Shown here: one piece after another, positions 1 to 7,838 of the stretch
How positions within the stretch are numbered: the first letter of the stretch is position 1
Layout: each line of letters starts with the position of its first letter
Virus record (IMG/VR): IMGVR_UViG_3300028558_000005
Span: 1 to 53,526 of that record
From: a virus
DNA length: 53,526 nt
Strand: one strand, 5' to 3'
Made by a program: the position numbers and the translations under genes
Notes under the pieces: model-generated
Seen by the model: only the letters and a program-made list of their open reading frames with translations
What the model was told of the DNA's origin: nothing
Databases searched by the model: none

Positions 1-127
1 AAACACAGGGAGCAATCAGTCATGGTTAAGCCATTAGTCGCAGAGTACTCAACCGAGCATAAGAACTGGACCATCAAGGGGCAGACGTTCCCCTACAAGG
101 AGAAGCTCAGCGAAGCGGGCTGCTGGT
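1..127. repeat. Direct terminal repeat, left copy
   Basis: Bases 1-127 are identical to 53400-53526. The repeat holds the ribosome binding site and first 35 codons of the AAA ATPase gene, which continues only from the left copy. The simplest reading is a circular assembly with an overlap of 127 (inference), so the molecule is about 53,399 bp and is either circular or circularly permuted. Confidence 0.95.
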
Positions 128-1716
128 GGGACCGCAAGCTCAAAGTCTGGCACTTCGAGGGACTGGTAATGCCAATCGAAGTCCTTGAGTTGTGCGAGCT
201 GAGCAATCAGCCCGAAGGCGAAGAAGTCAAGGAAGATCACCCGGTAGAAGGGCACAACGAAGACTTGCCAGAAAACGCAAAGGGCGACAAGCCCAGCAAC
301 GTGAAGGTCAAGAAGGGCAACAAAGGCAAGGGCGACCAGCCGCCTCAGAATATGCAGGAGCTTGCCGAAGGGCAGGGGCAGGGTGCGGGGCAAGAGCAAG
401 GTGAAGGCGAGCAGGGTGAGCAAGGCGACGAGATGACTCAGGCCGAGCAAGACTTCATGGAAGCTATGCAGGAACTCGAGCAGATTGCGCGTGAGGGCAA
501 CCCCGAGAACGAAGAGGACCAGCAAAAGTTCAAGGATGCCATGCAGAAAGCTGCCGAAGCTGCCCAGCGTGTCTCTGATGAGCGCAAAGAACAGCGCCAG
601 CAACAGGCCAGCAAGATGGCTACGACACTCGAGCTGATGCGTCAGTGGATACAGGATCACAGTGCAGTCAAGCGAGCAGCATTCGAGGGCGACAATGAGG
701 TAAGGAAGAAACAGGGCGAGCTTTCCGACAAGCACGACGAGATGAAACAGGCGATTGTCGAGTTCAGCAAGCTACAAGTCGCCGTGCAGAACGAAAAGCG
801 GCTCGAGCGGGCTGAAATGAAACAGCACGAGCGCTCTGAGCAGGAACGCCAGCGTCGTCACAATGCCCGCATGAAACACAGGGAGCGCATTAAGAACGAG
901 GTCAAGGCCGGGGCTGGCTTCGTTGCACCGAGCTGGTGGGGCACGATCTGCATGTATCTGCTCAAGGGCATGGCTCGTCCTGTTGTCAATGTTGTAGGAC
1001 CGACTGGCAACGGCAAGACACGCACCAGCAAGGAAGCGCTTGAGGCTATCTACGGCAAGGGCAACTTCGTAGTGGTTGACTGCACTGCCGAGACTGCTGT
1101 GATTGACCTGCTGGGCACGTATGAACTGACCCCGCAGGGTGAAGTGTGGCGCGATGGTAAGGTTACTCACGCTTTCCGCAACGGGCTGCCACTGCTCATC
1201 AATGAGTACGACGCACTGGACCCACGGGTCGGCATGGCTTTGCAGTCTGCCTTCCAGGACAAGTCAGACGGTGATGAGCGCTACGTCACCCTGCCCAACT
1301 CACGCGAAGAGGATCGGGTGTATCCGCAGGATGAGTGCCCCATCGTTCTAACTTCAAATACGTTCGGGCAAGGCCCGAACCGCCAGTATGTGGGCCGCAA
1401 CAAAATCGACAGTGCGAACCTGAACCGGATGAGCTTCATTGACACCCGCTACGAAAACATCGGCAAGATCGTGCAGTCTCACGGCTACAAGAAAGCCACC
1501 GGGGAGCGGCTCGAGAAGTGGTTCTTTGCCATGCACGAGAAAATCGAGAAAGAGTCACTACTGGTTGTGCTGTCACCACGCGACCTACTGCGTATGGCTC
1601 AGGCCATTGAGTGCTACGGCTGGGACTGGGAGACGACACTGCGCCAGGAGTTCTGGTCCCGCATGGACAGCACCAACCGTGAACTGTTGGGCGGCCCGAA
1701 GGATGGTGCAAAGTGA
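22..1716 (+). CDS. MoxR/CobS-like AAA+ ATPase
   Basis: 564 aa. Residues about 20-45 (K..L...G..WD...K.W) resemble the small DUF5710-type domain. Residues 60-300 are Gln/Glu/Lys-rich and probably coiled coil. The C-terminal half is an AAA+ module: Walker A GPTGNGKT (326-333), Walker B region LLINEYDALD (about 391-400), then a sensor-1-like LTSNTFG. This layout matches the CobS/MoxR group, which usually remodels targets together with a VWA-domain partner; a candidate partner lies three genes downstream. The start follows AGGGAGCAATCAGTC, and a perfect copy of the genome's 16-bp palindrome (53387-53402) lies just upstream once the molecule is circularised. Its substrate is unknown. Confidence 0.75.
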   Translation: MVKPLVAEYSTEHKNWTIKGQTFPYKEKLSEAGCWWDRKLKVWHFEGLVMPIEVLELCELSNQPEGEEVKEDHPVEGHNEDLPENAKGDKPSNVKVKKGNKGKGDQPPQNMQELAEGQGQGAGQEQGEGEQGEQGDEMTQAEQDFMEAMQELEQIAREGNPENEEDQQKFKDAMQKAAEAAQRVSDERKEQRQQQASKMATTLELMRQWIQDHSAVKRAAFEGDNEVRKKQGELSDKHDEMKQAIVEFSKLQVAVQNEKRLERAEMKQHERSEQERQRRHNARMKHRERIKNEVKAGAGFVAPSWWGTICMYLLKGMARPVVNVVGPTGNGKTRTSKEALEAIYGKGNFVVVDCTAETAVIDLLGTYELTPQGEVWRDGKVTHAFRNGLPLLINEYDALDPRVGMALQSAFQDKSDGDERYVTLPNSREEDRVYPQDECPIVLTSNTFGQGPNRQYVGRNKIDSANLNRMSFIDTRYENIGKIVQSHGYKKATGERLEKWFFAMHEKIEKESLLVVLSPRDLLRMAQAIECYGWDWETTLRQEFWSRMDSTNRELLGGPKDGAK

Positions 1717-1892
1717 TCACCTTTATTCTCGGTATTCTCACTGTGCTGGTTGGGGTTGCTGTCATGATTGCCCCATCGTTGCTCGCCGTTCCCAATCGTC
1801 TCACGCTGCGCTTCGGCATCGTGTTGTTCTGTTGCATAGTTGCTGGCGCTGCAATCGTCATATTCGGCGTAGCTGTGGCAGGTGCGAAATGA
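1713..1892 (+). CDS. Small two-helix membrane protein
   Basis: 59 aa from a GTG start that overlaps the stop of the ATPase gene by four bases. Two hydrophobic stretches (about residues 2-25 and 33-56) separated by a short basic turn (NRLTLR) indicate a hairpin inner-membrane protein. Its stop overlaps the next ATG. It belongs to no family I recognise; the coupled start and clear hydrophobic pattern make it a likely real gene. Confidence 0.6.
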   Translation: MITFILGILTVLVGVAVMIAPSLLAVPNRLTLRFGIVLFCCIVAGAAIVIFGVAVAGAK

Positions 1893-2125
1893 GAATCGAA
1901 ACCTTCACCGTGGTCGATGACGACACTGCTCAGGGTCTGTGCCGACTGGTTTTTCTGGATGTTCAGATTGTCTCACACGGCAAACTGGACCCGAAACGTC
2001 ACCGCCTCATCACAGCATGGTCATTGATTGACGACAAACGGGTCAATACGGCCTATCTGCTGAACTATCGTCCCATCGGACTGACTTTAGGGTATTTCCC
2101 AATGATGGAAGGGGTGCTCAAATGA
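1889..2125 (+). CDS. Hypothetical protein, 78 aa
   Basis: The ATG at 1889 overlaps the stop of the membrane-protein gene, and the stop overlaps the next start (ATGA). An upstream in-frame extension would read through two other genes and is rejected. It is a soluble mixed-charge protein with no recognised motif, translationally coupled in the ATPase operon. Confidence 0.6.
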   Translation: MRIETFTVVDDDTAQGLCRLVFLDVQIVSHGKLDPKRHRLITAWSLIDDKRVNTAYLLNYRPIGLTLGYFPMMEGVLK

Positions 2126-3222
2126 GCTACGGCGATGACCATCTGCCCAACGACCAACACAAGTACACCAGCCCCGACCAGCCGGACGCTCCCAAGCGTC
2201 CGGTACTGGAAACTCAAGACTACATCGGTCACGACAGAAAAAAGTGGCTGGGGGTTCAGCTCGATGTGGCTGACGTGGCAAAGTTCTACGCACCCGACAT
2301 GGAGCGCGGTGTTGACCGCTGGCCCTACAATGACCACGAGTGGGACTTCGCAGAAAAGAACGAGTACATCCCCTTCCGTATCAAGGGTGCGGCTGATGCA
2401 ATGAAAGCCATCGACACAGTTACATTCCCGAAGTCTATCAAGTTTCAAGCTGAGCACCACAGCCGCGAGCTGACCGACGTGTTTGATGAGGTAGCCCGCA
2501 AGATTGTGGTGCGTGACCAGCTAGTCGGGCGTGTAGACCGACGCAAGCACCTGGAGGTCGCGAAGGGGTTTGCTACTGGCAAGCTCGACATCGGGCACAT
2601 CCGTCCTTACGAGCGCAATCAGTTTGCCCAGGCGGAACTGCCCACCGTAGCAATTCTGGCCTCGGGTGCATGGGCTGAGAGTTGGCACGATAGCAACTAT
2701 ATTCCCAGAGTGCTCACGCTGACACTGGCAATCCAGTGGGCTTGCGAAGCGACGGGCCTCAAAGTGTGGTCCGGTCTGGTGCAGGGCAATGCCAGTATGG
2801 ATAGTGCCAGTGAGTACGCGGGCGCTCAGATGATCTACCGACTGAACAATCCGCTGACTCAGCAGCCTATCCGCAATTACATCGCCCTACTGCATCGCAG
2901 TCTGTTCCACTGGGGAGTTATGTGCGCTGAGGGTGCTGACGGCCCCGGTCTACTCAAGATGGCTCGCCTTGAGTACCCGGGCGAGCGTAGCATCAAGGAC
3001 GCGACCAGCTATGTCTACCACTGCTTTCCCAGCGTTGATGGTGGCTATGCAGTGCATCACGCTCGCACAACGTTCAACCCTGACATGATTATCGCTATTG
3101 GCAATATTCAAGATCGGGGCAAGGCTGACATCCAGATCGGTGCAGATGTCAAACTCAAGCTGGCTATTCACAAGATCGCTGAGCAAGCCCGCAACTTGAG
3201 AATAGGCCAGTACAATGGCTAA
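2122..3222 (+). CDS. Possible degenerate VWA-like partner of the AAA ATPase
   Basis: 366 aa. The central region reads AILASGAWAES, followed by a helix-rich stretch (LTLTLAIQWACEATGLKVW) and GLVQGN. This resembles the first strand and helix of CobT-type VWA domains, where an Asp-x-Ser-x-Ser metal site would be expected, but that site is not conserved here. Known CobS-like ATPases pair with VWA proteins, and this gene sits two genes downstream of one, which is the main support. The C-terminus is a basic alpha-helix. The assignment is inference; an unrelated phage protein is possible. Confidence 0.4.
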   Translation: MSYGDDHLPNDQHKYTSPDQPDAPKRPVLETQDYIGHDRKKWLGVQLDVADVAKFYAPDMERGVDRWPYNDHEWDFAEKNEYIPFRIKGAADAMKAIDTVTFPKSIKFQAEHHSRELTDVFDEVARKIVVRDQLVGRVDRRKHLEVAKGFATGKLDIGHIRPYERNQFAQAELPTVAILASGAWAESWHDSNYIPRVLTLTLAIQWACEATGLKVWSGLVQGNASMDSASEYAGAQMIYRLNNPLTQQPIRNYIALLHRSLFHWGVMCAEGADGPGLLKMARLEYPGERSIKDATSYVYHCFPSVDGGYAVHHARTTFNPDMIIAIGNIQDRGKADIQIGADVKLKLAIHKIAEQARNLRIGQYNG

Positions 3223-3769
3223 CATCATTCCGGTGGTGCTTCGCCAGAGTAAAAAAGTATACGTGCAGGGCTGGTTCGCAGAACCCGACGCTTACTGTCT
3301 GAGCGATGTCGAGCTTATCTGGGCGCTGAAACGCGCGGGTATCCAGTACGAACTACAGGGGGGCAACCAGCTCATTTTCAAGGGAGACAACTGGACAATT
3401 GTTCCCGAAGAGCACGAATGGGAGGGCGAGCGTCTCATTCTGTACCCTGTTGCGGAAGCCCTTACCTTGCTTGCAACTCGCTGGCAATACCTGATCGAAC
3501 TGAGCCGCGACGAGTGGAGGTACGACTACACGCTTGACTACTTCACCAGTCTGGTATCGACCCCGCTATGGCTACAGGGGCGCGTCACCCGCGAGCATCG
3601 CATCGTCACTATGTATCTGTGCACAACAAGCGCCAACGATCTGGTAGATGTCTTTCTGGTAGATGTCTTTACCGACGAGGACACCTATCGCTTTTGCTTT
3701 GTGGGGGGGCTGAGCCATGAAACCGATGGTTCTGATACACGGAAACAAACCTGTTCAGGGCTGGATTAA
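3215..3769 (+). CDS. Hypothetical protein, first of a tandem paralogous pair
   Basis: 184 aa, overlapping the previous stop by 8 bases. It aligns by eye with the next protein: V(Y)VQGW near the N-terminus, then TPLWLQ, a YLCTT core and LVDVF, matching VQGW, TPFWLN, YVCAQ and LIEVY. That suggests a tandem duplication. A short internal repeat (VDVFLVDVF) lies near the C-terminus. The 3' end overlaps the next gene by about 50 bases. No function is recognised. Confidence 0.55.
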   Translation: MANIIPVVLRQSKKVYVQGWFAEPDAYCLSDVELIWALKRAGIQYELQGGNQLIFKGDNWTIVPEEHEWEGERLILYPVAEALTLLATRWQYLIELSRDEWRYDYTLDYFTSLVSTPLWLQGRVTREHRIVTMYLCTTSANDLVDVFLVDVFTDEDTYRFCFVGGLSHETDGSDTRKQTCSGLD

Positions 3770-4148
3770 CGACGGGATTCTGTACCTCGGCTTTCATGAA
3801 CTGCGAGAAGGGATTATAAGGGCTGCGCTGTCATATGTCATTGATGCGTTCGACGGTAGTGTAACGATCTGGGGAAAGACAGTACATCCAGTGCGACTTA
3901 ACTATGACGAGTACGAGATTGTCGTGTATCCGGCGAGGCCGTTCCTTGCGGTACACGACAGCAACTACGACTGGGTGATCACCGGCGCGTACCGGCAGTC
4001 AATCTGTGACACCCCGTTCTGGTTGAATGCGCATATGGTGAGCAAACAGCACTGCACGCAATTGTACGTGTGCGCTCAGGGTGATGAGCTGATTGAGGTC
4101 TACGACTCGATTCTGTGCGCCGAGAAAGTGCTGGTGCTGCCACAATGA
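3717..4148 (+). CDS. Hypothetical protein, second of a tandem paralogous pair
   Basis: 143 aa. It starts inside the 3' end of the preceding gene and ends with an ATGA overlap into the next. It shares the VQGW, TPFWLN and LYVCAQGDELIEVY pattern with its upstream neighbour, so the two are probably diverged duplicates. Mostly beta and aromatic-rich; no known domain is recognised. Confidence 0.55.
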   Translation: MKPMVLIHGNKPVQGWINDGILYLGFHELREGIIRAALSYVIDAFDGSVTIWGKTVHPVRLNYDEYEIVVYPARPFLAVHDSNYDWVITGAYRQSICDTPFWLNAHMVSKQHCTQLYVCAQGDELIEVYDSILCAEKVLVLPQ

Positions 4149-4711
4149 GCGACCTGAAAGTCTACGAGCTGACCACCTTCCAGCTCAGCACCAACAAAGG
4201 TTATGTCGCCGGGTTCAAGCGCGACGGCTCATCCAAGCATCTGTTTCCGCAGGAGTCAGTCGAGCTGATCCTCAACACCGCCAAGCGCAAATGGCACTGG
4301 GGTTATAACCATCTCTACTACACCGTAGAGACGACCTACGGCCCGGTGATGAGCGACGGCGTACACTTCTCACTGGGTGATGACACGGGCGAGCCTGTCA
4401 TGGGCTATCCCATCCTCAAAGCACACTGTCCCGACGGGTTCATGCAAACCGCCTACGACTACGTGCTCCCGGCCCCCGCCGCTATGTGGCAGCACCACAG
4501 CGCTACCGAAGTGTGGCCCATGTCAATGCGCGTCGAGGCTGAGTGCGAGTTTTACAACATGCGCATCGAGTACAACCTGCTCAAACACGCCAACGATGAG
4601 CTTGAGATGGTTTCGTTATACGTGTGGCGCAATCTCTCCATTGACTGCATTCTGCTCGATGCTCTGAACGGCTCACAGATGGAAGATCGGGTCGGCATCA
4701 TCGAGACATGA
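4145..4711 (+). CDS. Hypothetical protein, last gene of the ATPase operon
   Basis: 189 aa from the ATG at 4145, which overlaps the previous stop (ATGA); the in-frame upstream extension is rejected. It is rich in Trp, Tyr and His, with a central LPAPAAMWQHHSATEVWPM segment. Its end may resemble the preceding pair (LYVWRN...DCILLD). It is followed by the hairpin at 4731-4795, which may end the transcript. Confidence 0.5.
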   Translation: MSDLKVYELTTFQLSTNKGYVAGFKRDGSSKHLFPQESVELILNTAKRKWHWGYNHLYYTVETTYGPVMSDGVHFSLGDDTGEPVMGYPILKAHCPDGFMQTAYDYVLPAPAAMWQHHSATEVWPMSMRVEAECEFYNMRIEYNLLKHANDELEMVSLYVWRNLSIDCILLDALNGSQMEDRVGIIET

Positions 4712-4730
4712 TTCTACGCTAGAAAATTCG

Positions 4731-4795
4731 GCTGGTGCGTCGGTAGTTATCTAACATGATAACTTGTACCTCTTTCCAACTACCGACGCACCAGC
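4731..4795. repeat. GGTACAAGT hairpin element, copy 1
   Basis: An 18-bp perfect inverted repeat (4731-4748 with 4778-4795; GCTGGTGCGTCGGTAGTT and its complement) encloses a smaller GTTATC/GATAAC stem and, on the minus strand, GGTACAAGTTATCATG. The same core occurs in the gaps at 9062, 14642, 21072 and 51475. No T-tract follows, so a simple terminator is less likely than a shared regulatory or mobile element. Confidence 0.7.
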
Positions 4796-4796
4796 A

Positions 4797-4829
4797 CGCT
4801 GGAATATCGTACTTTTAGATTATCAGAAC
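4797..4829 (+). promoter_or_regulatory. Shared ACGCTGG - TTATCAGAA block
   Basis: ACGCTGGAATA followed by a T-rich tract and ATTATCAGAA recurs at 21110-21144 and 51513-51546, in each case after a GGTACAAGT element and before a promoter. Probably an activator site or upstream promoter element (inference). Confidence 0.5.
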
Positions 4830-4855
4830 CAAAAGTAGCAGTTTTGAGGAAAAAC

Positions 4856-4883
4856 TTGACAGGTACGCCAATATGCTTATACT
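4856..4883 (+). promoter_or_regulatory. Sigma70-type promoter for the HNH gene
   Basis: TTGACA (4856-4861), a 16-base spacer and TATACT (4878-4883). The 27 bases at 4869-4895 are identical to 51639-51665, where another TTGACA lies at the same distance, so the promoter is duplicated in the genome. Confidence 0.75.
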
Positions 4884-4921
4884 GGTGTGTAGTTACGAAG
4901 TCAAGCACACGGAGCAGGGTC

Positions 4922-5251
4922 ATGAATATCCCATTAGACGAGCAACTCATTAAGCGGTTTACAGCAAAAGTACAGTACCACACTGAGCCAAACGGGTGTG
5001 ACATCTGGGTAGCCAGCACAGACCGCTACGGTTACGGCAAGTTCAGCGGCAAGGGCAAGACTTTGAAGGCCCATCAGGTTGGCTATGCTATCAAGTATGG
5101 CAGCCACGACCAGGCGTTACTTCGTCACACTTGCAACAACCCGAAGTGTGTTAATCCTGACCACCTGATCCCCGGCACTGCTGAGGAGAACTTCAAGGAC
5201 ATCGTAGCCGCTGGTCATTGCAAGCTCAAGTCATTCAAGGGGGCCAAGTAA
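4922..5251 (+). CDS. HNH homing-type endonuclease (HNH_3 family)
   Basis: 109 aa. It has the compact layout of free-standing phage HNH_3 enzymes: a C.IW....DRYGYG strand, KAHQVGYA, then HTCNNPKCVNPDHL, then GTAEEN and a DI helix. These residues form the zinc and metal catalytic core of the family, which nicks or cuts DNA and spreads by homing. The ATG at 4922 follows GGAGCAGGGTC and was chosen over an upstream extension through the promoter. It has its own promoter. Confidence 0.85.
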   Translation: MNIPLDEQLIKRFTAKVQYHTEPNGCDIWVASTDRYGYGKFSGKGKTLKAHQVGYAIKYGSHDQALLRHTCNNPKCVNPDHLIPGTAEENFKDIVAAGHCKLKSFKGAK

Positions 5252-5256
5252 ACAGC

Positions 5257-5523
5257 ATGATTAATCAACTTGAGATGGTCGAGCAGATTTTAGCGGGTGC
5301 AGATGAGTACCGTCAGGCAGCCAAAGTGCTCAGTCTGATTGGTGATGACACTGTGCAAGTGTTTGCTGAGCAGTGTATCGACTATGCCGACTGCAATGAG
5401 CAGGGAGCCGAGTGGCTTATGGACCTGACCCGCTACGAGTACGAAGTCTGGTACTACGTCACTATCGAGCACGTCAATTACGGCGCGGCTTGCTACTACG
5501 CCAAACGCATCGGAAGGAGATAA
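5257..5523 (+). CDS. Hypothetical protein, 88 aa
   Basis: The ATG at 5257 is five bases after the HNH stop. The protein is acidic and helical with Tyr-rich ends (YEYEVWYYV, ACYYAKRIGRR). The ribosome binding site is within AAGGGGGCCAAG. No family is recognised. Confidence 0.5.
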   Translation: MINQLEMVEQILAGADEYRQAAKVLSLIGDDTVQVFAEQCIDYADCNEQGAEWLMDLTRYEYEVWYYVTIEHVNYGAACYYAKRIGRR

Positions 5524-5525
5524 TC

Positions 5526-5747
5526 ATGACTATCCACTGCCCGATATGCGGCAAGCCCATGACAGTTGACGGCGTAGTGACCATGCCGCGCTCTGGCAGG
5601 ACGTACACCCAGCTCACCTGCGATACAAAAGACTGCGCAGCATGGAAATGCACCACCAGCGATCTAAGTGTTTTATCTGGCGACTTTGTACGCCAGTGGA
5701 GCTTTGAAGTCAGGTTCGATACACAGACAGGAGCACCTATCGGATAA
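5526..5747 (+). CDS. Small zinc-ribbon protein
   Basis: 73 aa from the ATG at 5526 after GGAAGGAGATAATC. CPICGKP near the N-terminus and CDTKDC (about residues 32-37) form a C2-C2-type zinc ribbon. Such proteins in phages often act as adaptors or DNA-binding modules, but nothing specific can be assigned here. Confidence 0.6.
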   Translation: MTIHCPICGKPMTVDGVVTMPRSGRTYTQLTCDTKDCAAWKCTTSDLSVLSGDFVRQWSFEVRFDTQTGAPIG

Positions 5748-5841
5748 TTTTATAGCCATATTCAAACTCAACCGTTATAGTGTTGTTATGGGGTAGTGGT
5801 TATAGTCATAGACCCCACACGAGACACTGAGCACAGGAGCA
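5748..5841 (+). promoter_or_regulatory. Intergenic region with GTTATAGT direct repeats
   Basis: GTTATAGT occurs at 5774-5781 and 5799-5806, 25 bp apart, in an AT-rich stretch before the annealing-protein gene. TATAGT resembles a -10 box, but no good -35 is visible. Probably a promoter or operator region. Confidence 0.35.
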
Positions 5842-6873
5842 ATGAGCGTGACAGATCAGGGAATGGTAAAGCACGAAGTAAAGATTGGCTACCAGCCGAA
5901 GCTCGGCAGACCGCAACTCAAGACGCGGTGTGCCGATTTAGCAATCACCTGCCAGCCGGGAAGCGTTGAGGAGAAGTCACTGGTTGAGAGTATGTTCAAT
6001 TATCTCTCAACTGAACTGGGCGGGCAGTACCGTTCAATGTGGATTGCCAGCATCAAAGCTGGCGATCGTGAGCAAAAATGGGGAACAGGAGAAAGTATTT
6101 ACGTGAAACATCCAGCAGATGACAAACCCAAGCCAGCCGATGACCGCAAAGCGCCACCTGCCACAAGTGCCGCGAACCCGTTCACTCGTGAGCAATGGGG
6201 CGAATGGGCAAAGCCGTGGGTAGTACTGGGCTACGACCCCGTACAGGAAATCCCCGAGATTTTGAGCACTGCCCAGAAAGCACGAGGCGGCGAGAGCTTC
6301 ACCCGTGTCTCACAGTGGGACAGCTCACTCGAAGAAGCCAGTGCAGTGATGAGCGCTTACCACAGCTCAGCAGTCAGCGACCATGAATCAGCGATAAACG
6401 ACGAGCGTGACACGTCGCCAGCCCGCCCACCAGTACAACCACAAGCCCCACCCTCATCCCGTGAACCCTATGAGGGTCTGAGCATCGAGGACAAGCGCAA
6501 CGCCATCCGTATTGACTACACCATCCGTATCGGCAAAAAGGACTATCTGCAAGTGATGGGGCGCGTCCTGCTCTTCAGGCTCGACCACCCGGTTCAGAGC
6601 GGCTGGGCGATTGAGACTGAGCTGTCGCAGTTTGACCCGGCGGCGGGCTGGGCGCTCAGTCGCGCAGTGGTGCGGGATGATCTGGGTCGTGTCGTTGCCA
6701 GCGGGCACGGACTGTGTACGCTCAAGGGTGCAGCCCAGGCGCAGGGTCGCTATATCGAGAAGTCGGAGACAACTGCCATCGGACGGGCACTTGCTATCGC
6801 AGGTTACGGAAGCGACGATTCTTTGGAGGATGACGCTAGCTTTATTGCAGATTCTCCGGTGGATCGCAACTAA
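5842..6873 (+). CDS. Putative Rad52/Erf-like single-strand annealing protein
   Basis: 343 aa. The C-terminal part (about 215-330) carries IRIDYTIRIGKKDYL, a VLLFRLDHP.GW.IETE segment, and finally the pattern YIEKSETTAIGRALAIAGYG. The last pattern (Y.E.AET.AIGRAL..GYG) is typical of phage Erf/Sak-type annealing proteins and related DUFs. The middle (105-210) is Pro/Ser-rich linker. The start follows CACAGGAGCA. A role in phage recombination or replication is inference; the N-terminal 100 residues are unrecognised. Confidence 0.5.
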   Translation: MSVTDQGMVKHEVKIGYQPKLGRPQLKTRCADLAITCQPGSVEEKSLVESMFNYLSTELGGQYRSMWIASIKAGDREQKWGTGESIYVKHPADDKPKPADDRKAPPATSAANPFTREQWGEWAKPWVVLGYDPVQEIPEILSTAQKARGGESFTRVSQWDSSLEEASAVMSAYHSSAVSDHESAINDERDTSPARPPVQPQAPPSSREPYEGLSIEDKRNAIRIDYTIRIGKKDYLQVMGRVLLFRLDHPVQSGWAIETELSQFDPAAGWALSRAVVRDDLGRVVASGHGLCTLKGAAQAQGRYIEKSETTAIGRALAIAGYGSDDSLEDDASFIADSPVDRN

Positions 6874-7493
6874 TGTCTAATCTTCGCCATTGCTCCCGAT
6901 GCGGTAATGAGTACCCAGCCACACTGGAATACTTTTATCACGTTAGCCCACGCACTCGCAAAGATGAGCTATCGAGCTGGTGTAAGCATTGCGTGAGTGA
7001 AGCCGGGAAACTCAGTCGCAGTAAACACGCTGACAAGGCAAAGGTGAGAGCCAAGAAATATGCAGTAGAGCATCGAGAGCAAGTTAACGCCAACGCCCGC
7101 GAATATGTCAAACGCAATCCTGAAAAGCGCAAAGAAACTATGCGGGCTTACAGCGAGACACATCGAGAGCAAGAGCGGGAAAAGAAGCGACGATGGCGAG
7201 CAAATAATCCAGAGAAGCATCGTGCCGAAAAAGAGCGCCGTCGGGCTTGGAAGCTCAACGCCGAGGGCGAATATACTGCCGATGACATTAAGGCTCAGTA
7301 CAGTCGTCAGAAAGGAAAATGTTATTGGTGCAATGTCAAGCTAAACAACAAATACCACGTCGATCATATTGTCCCACTGTCTCGCGGCGGGTCAAACCGT
7401 CCTGACAATATCGTTTGCGCTTGCCCTCACTGTAACGACTCTCGCGGAGCCAAGCTGCCGCATGAGTGGGTACAGGGCGGCAAACTTCTATAA
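6873..7493 (+). CDS. HNH endonuclease with N-terminal zinc finger
   Basis: 206 aa, TAATG overlap with the upstream gene. An N-terminal CSRCGNEYP...CKHC zinc ribbon and a basic coiled region (40-140, K/R/E-rich) lead to a C-terminal HNH core: CYWC, then HVDHIVPLSRGG, N, and CPHCNDSRG. It ends KLPHEW..GGKLL, almost the same as the HNH protein at 38456-39055, so the two are paralogues. Probably a free-standing homing endonuclease beside the annealing gene. Confidence 0.85.
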   Translation: MSNLRHCSRCGNEYPATLEYFYHVSPRTRKDELSSWCKHCVSEAGKLSRSKHADKAKVRAKKYAVEHREQVNANAREYVKRNPEKRKETMRAYSETHREQEREKKRRWRANNPEKHRAEKERRRAWKLNAEGEYTADDIKAQYSRQKGKCYWCNVKLNNKYHVDHIVPLSRGGSNRPDNIVCACPHCNDSRGAKLPHEWVQGGKLL

Positions 7494-7520
7494 TCTAGTT
7501 CACACAAGGAGAAGGGTCAA

Positions 7521-7838
7521 ATGGGTCAAGATAAGCCGCAGTTGAATAAGAAGTACACCAAACGTGAGTGGCTGGAAATCCGCCAGCGCATCTATCTGGG
7601 GCGCGTCGGAATGCTCGCCTCTATTGCAGAGGAGCGCGAGATGCACGCCGAGAACTCTGAGCGCATCATGGCTGAGCTGACCAGCAAGCCGCCCGACCTC
7701 GAGGGAGTTATGACTGCTATGGCACTGCAAGCCGGGTTCCAGTTCATTACCATGAAAGCCAAAGCGTGTATGGCAGCCATCGAAGAGGACCACGAAGAGT
7801 TCAAGGAAAGAGGCATCATATGGAAAATGACGGAATAA
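7521..7838 (+). CDS. Hypothetical protein, 105 aa
   Basis: The ATG follows ACAAGGAGAAGGGTCAA, one of the clearest copies of the genome's GGGTCA leader. The protein is helical and Met-rich with no recognised domain. Its end overlaps the next gene by 19 bases. Confidence 0.6.
   Translation: MGQDKPQLNKKYTKREWLEIRQRIYLGRVGMLASIAEEREMHAENSERIMAELTSKPPDLEGVMTAMALQAGFQFITMKAKACMAAIEEDHEEFKERGIIWKMTE

Noticed and set aside
49-735. Minus-strand Leu-rich ORF opposite the AAA ATPase N-terminal region
   Set aside because: Its Leu richness is the antisense of Gln/Glu/Lys codons in the plus-strand gene; no ribosome site.
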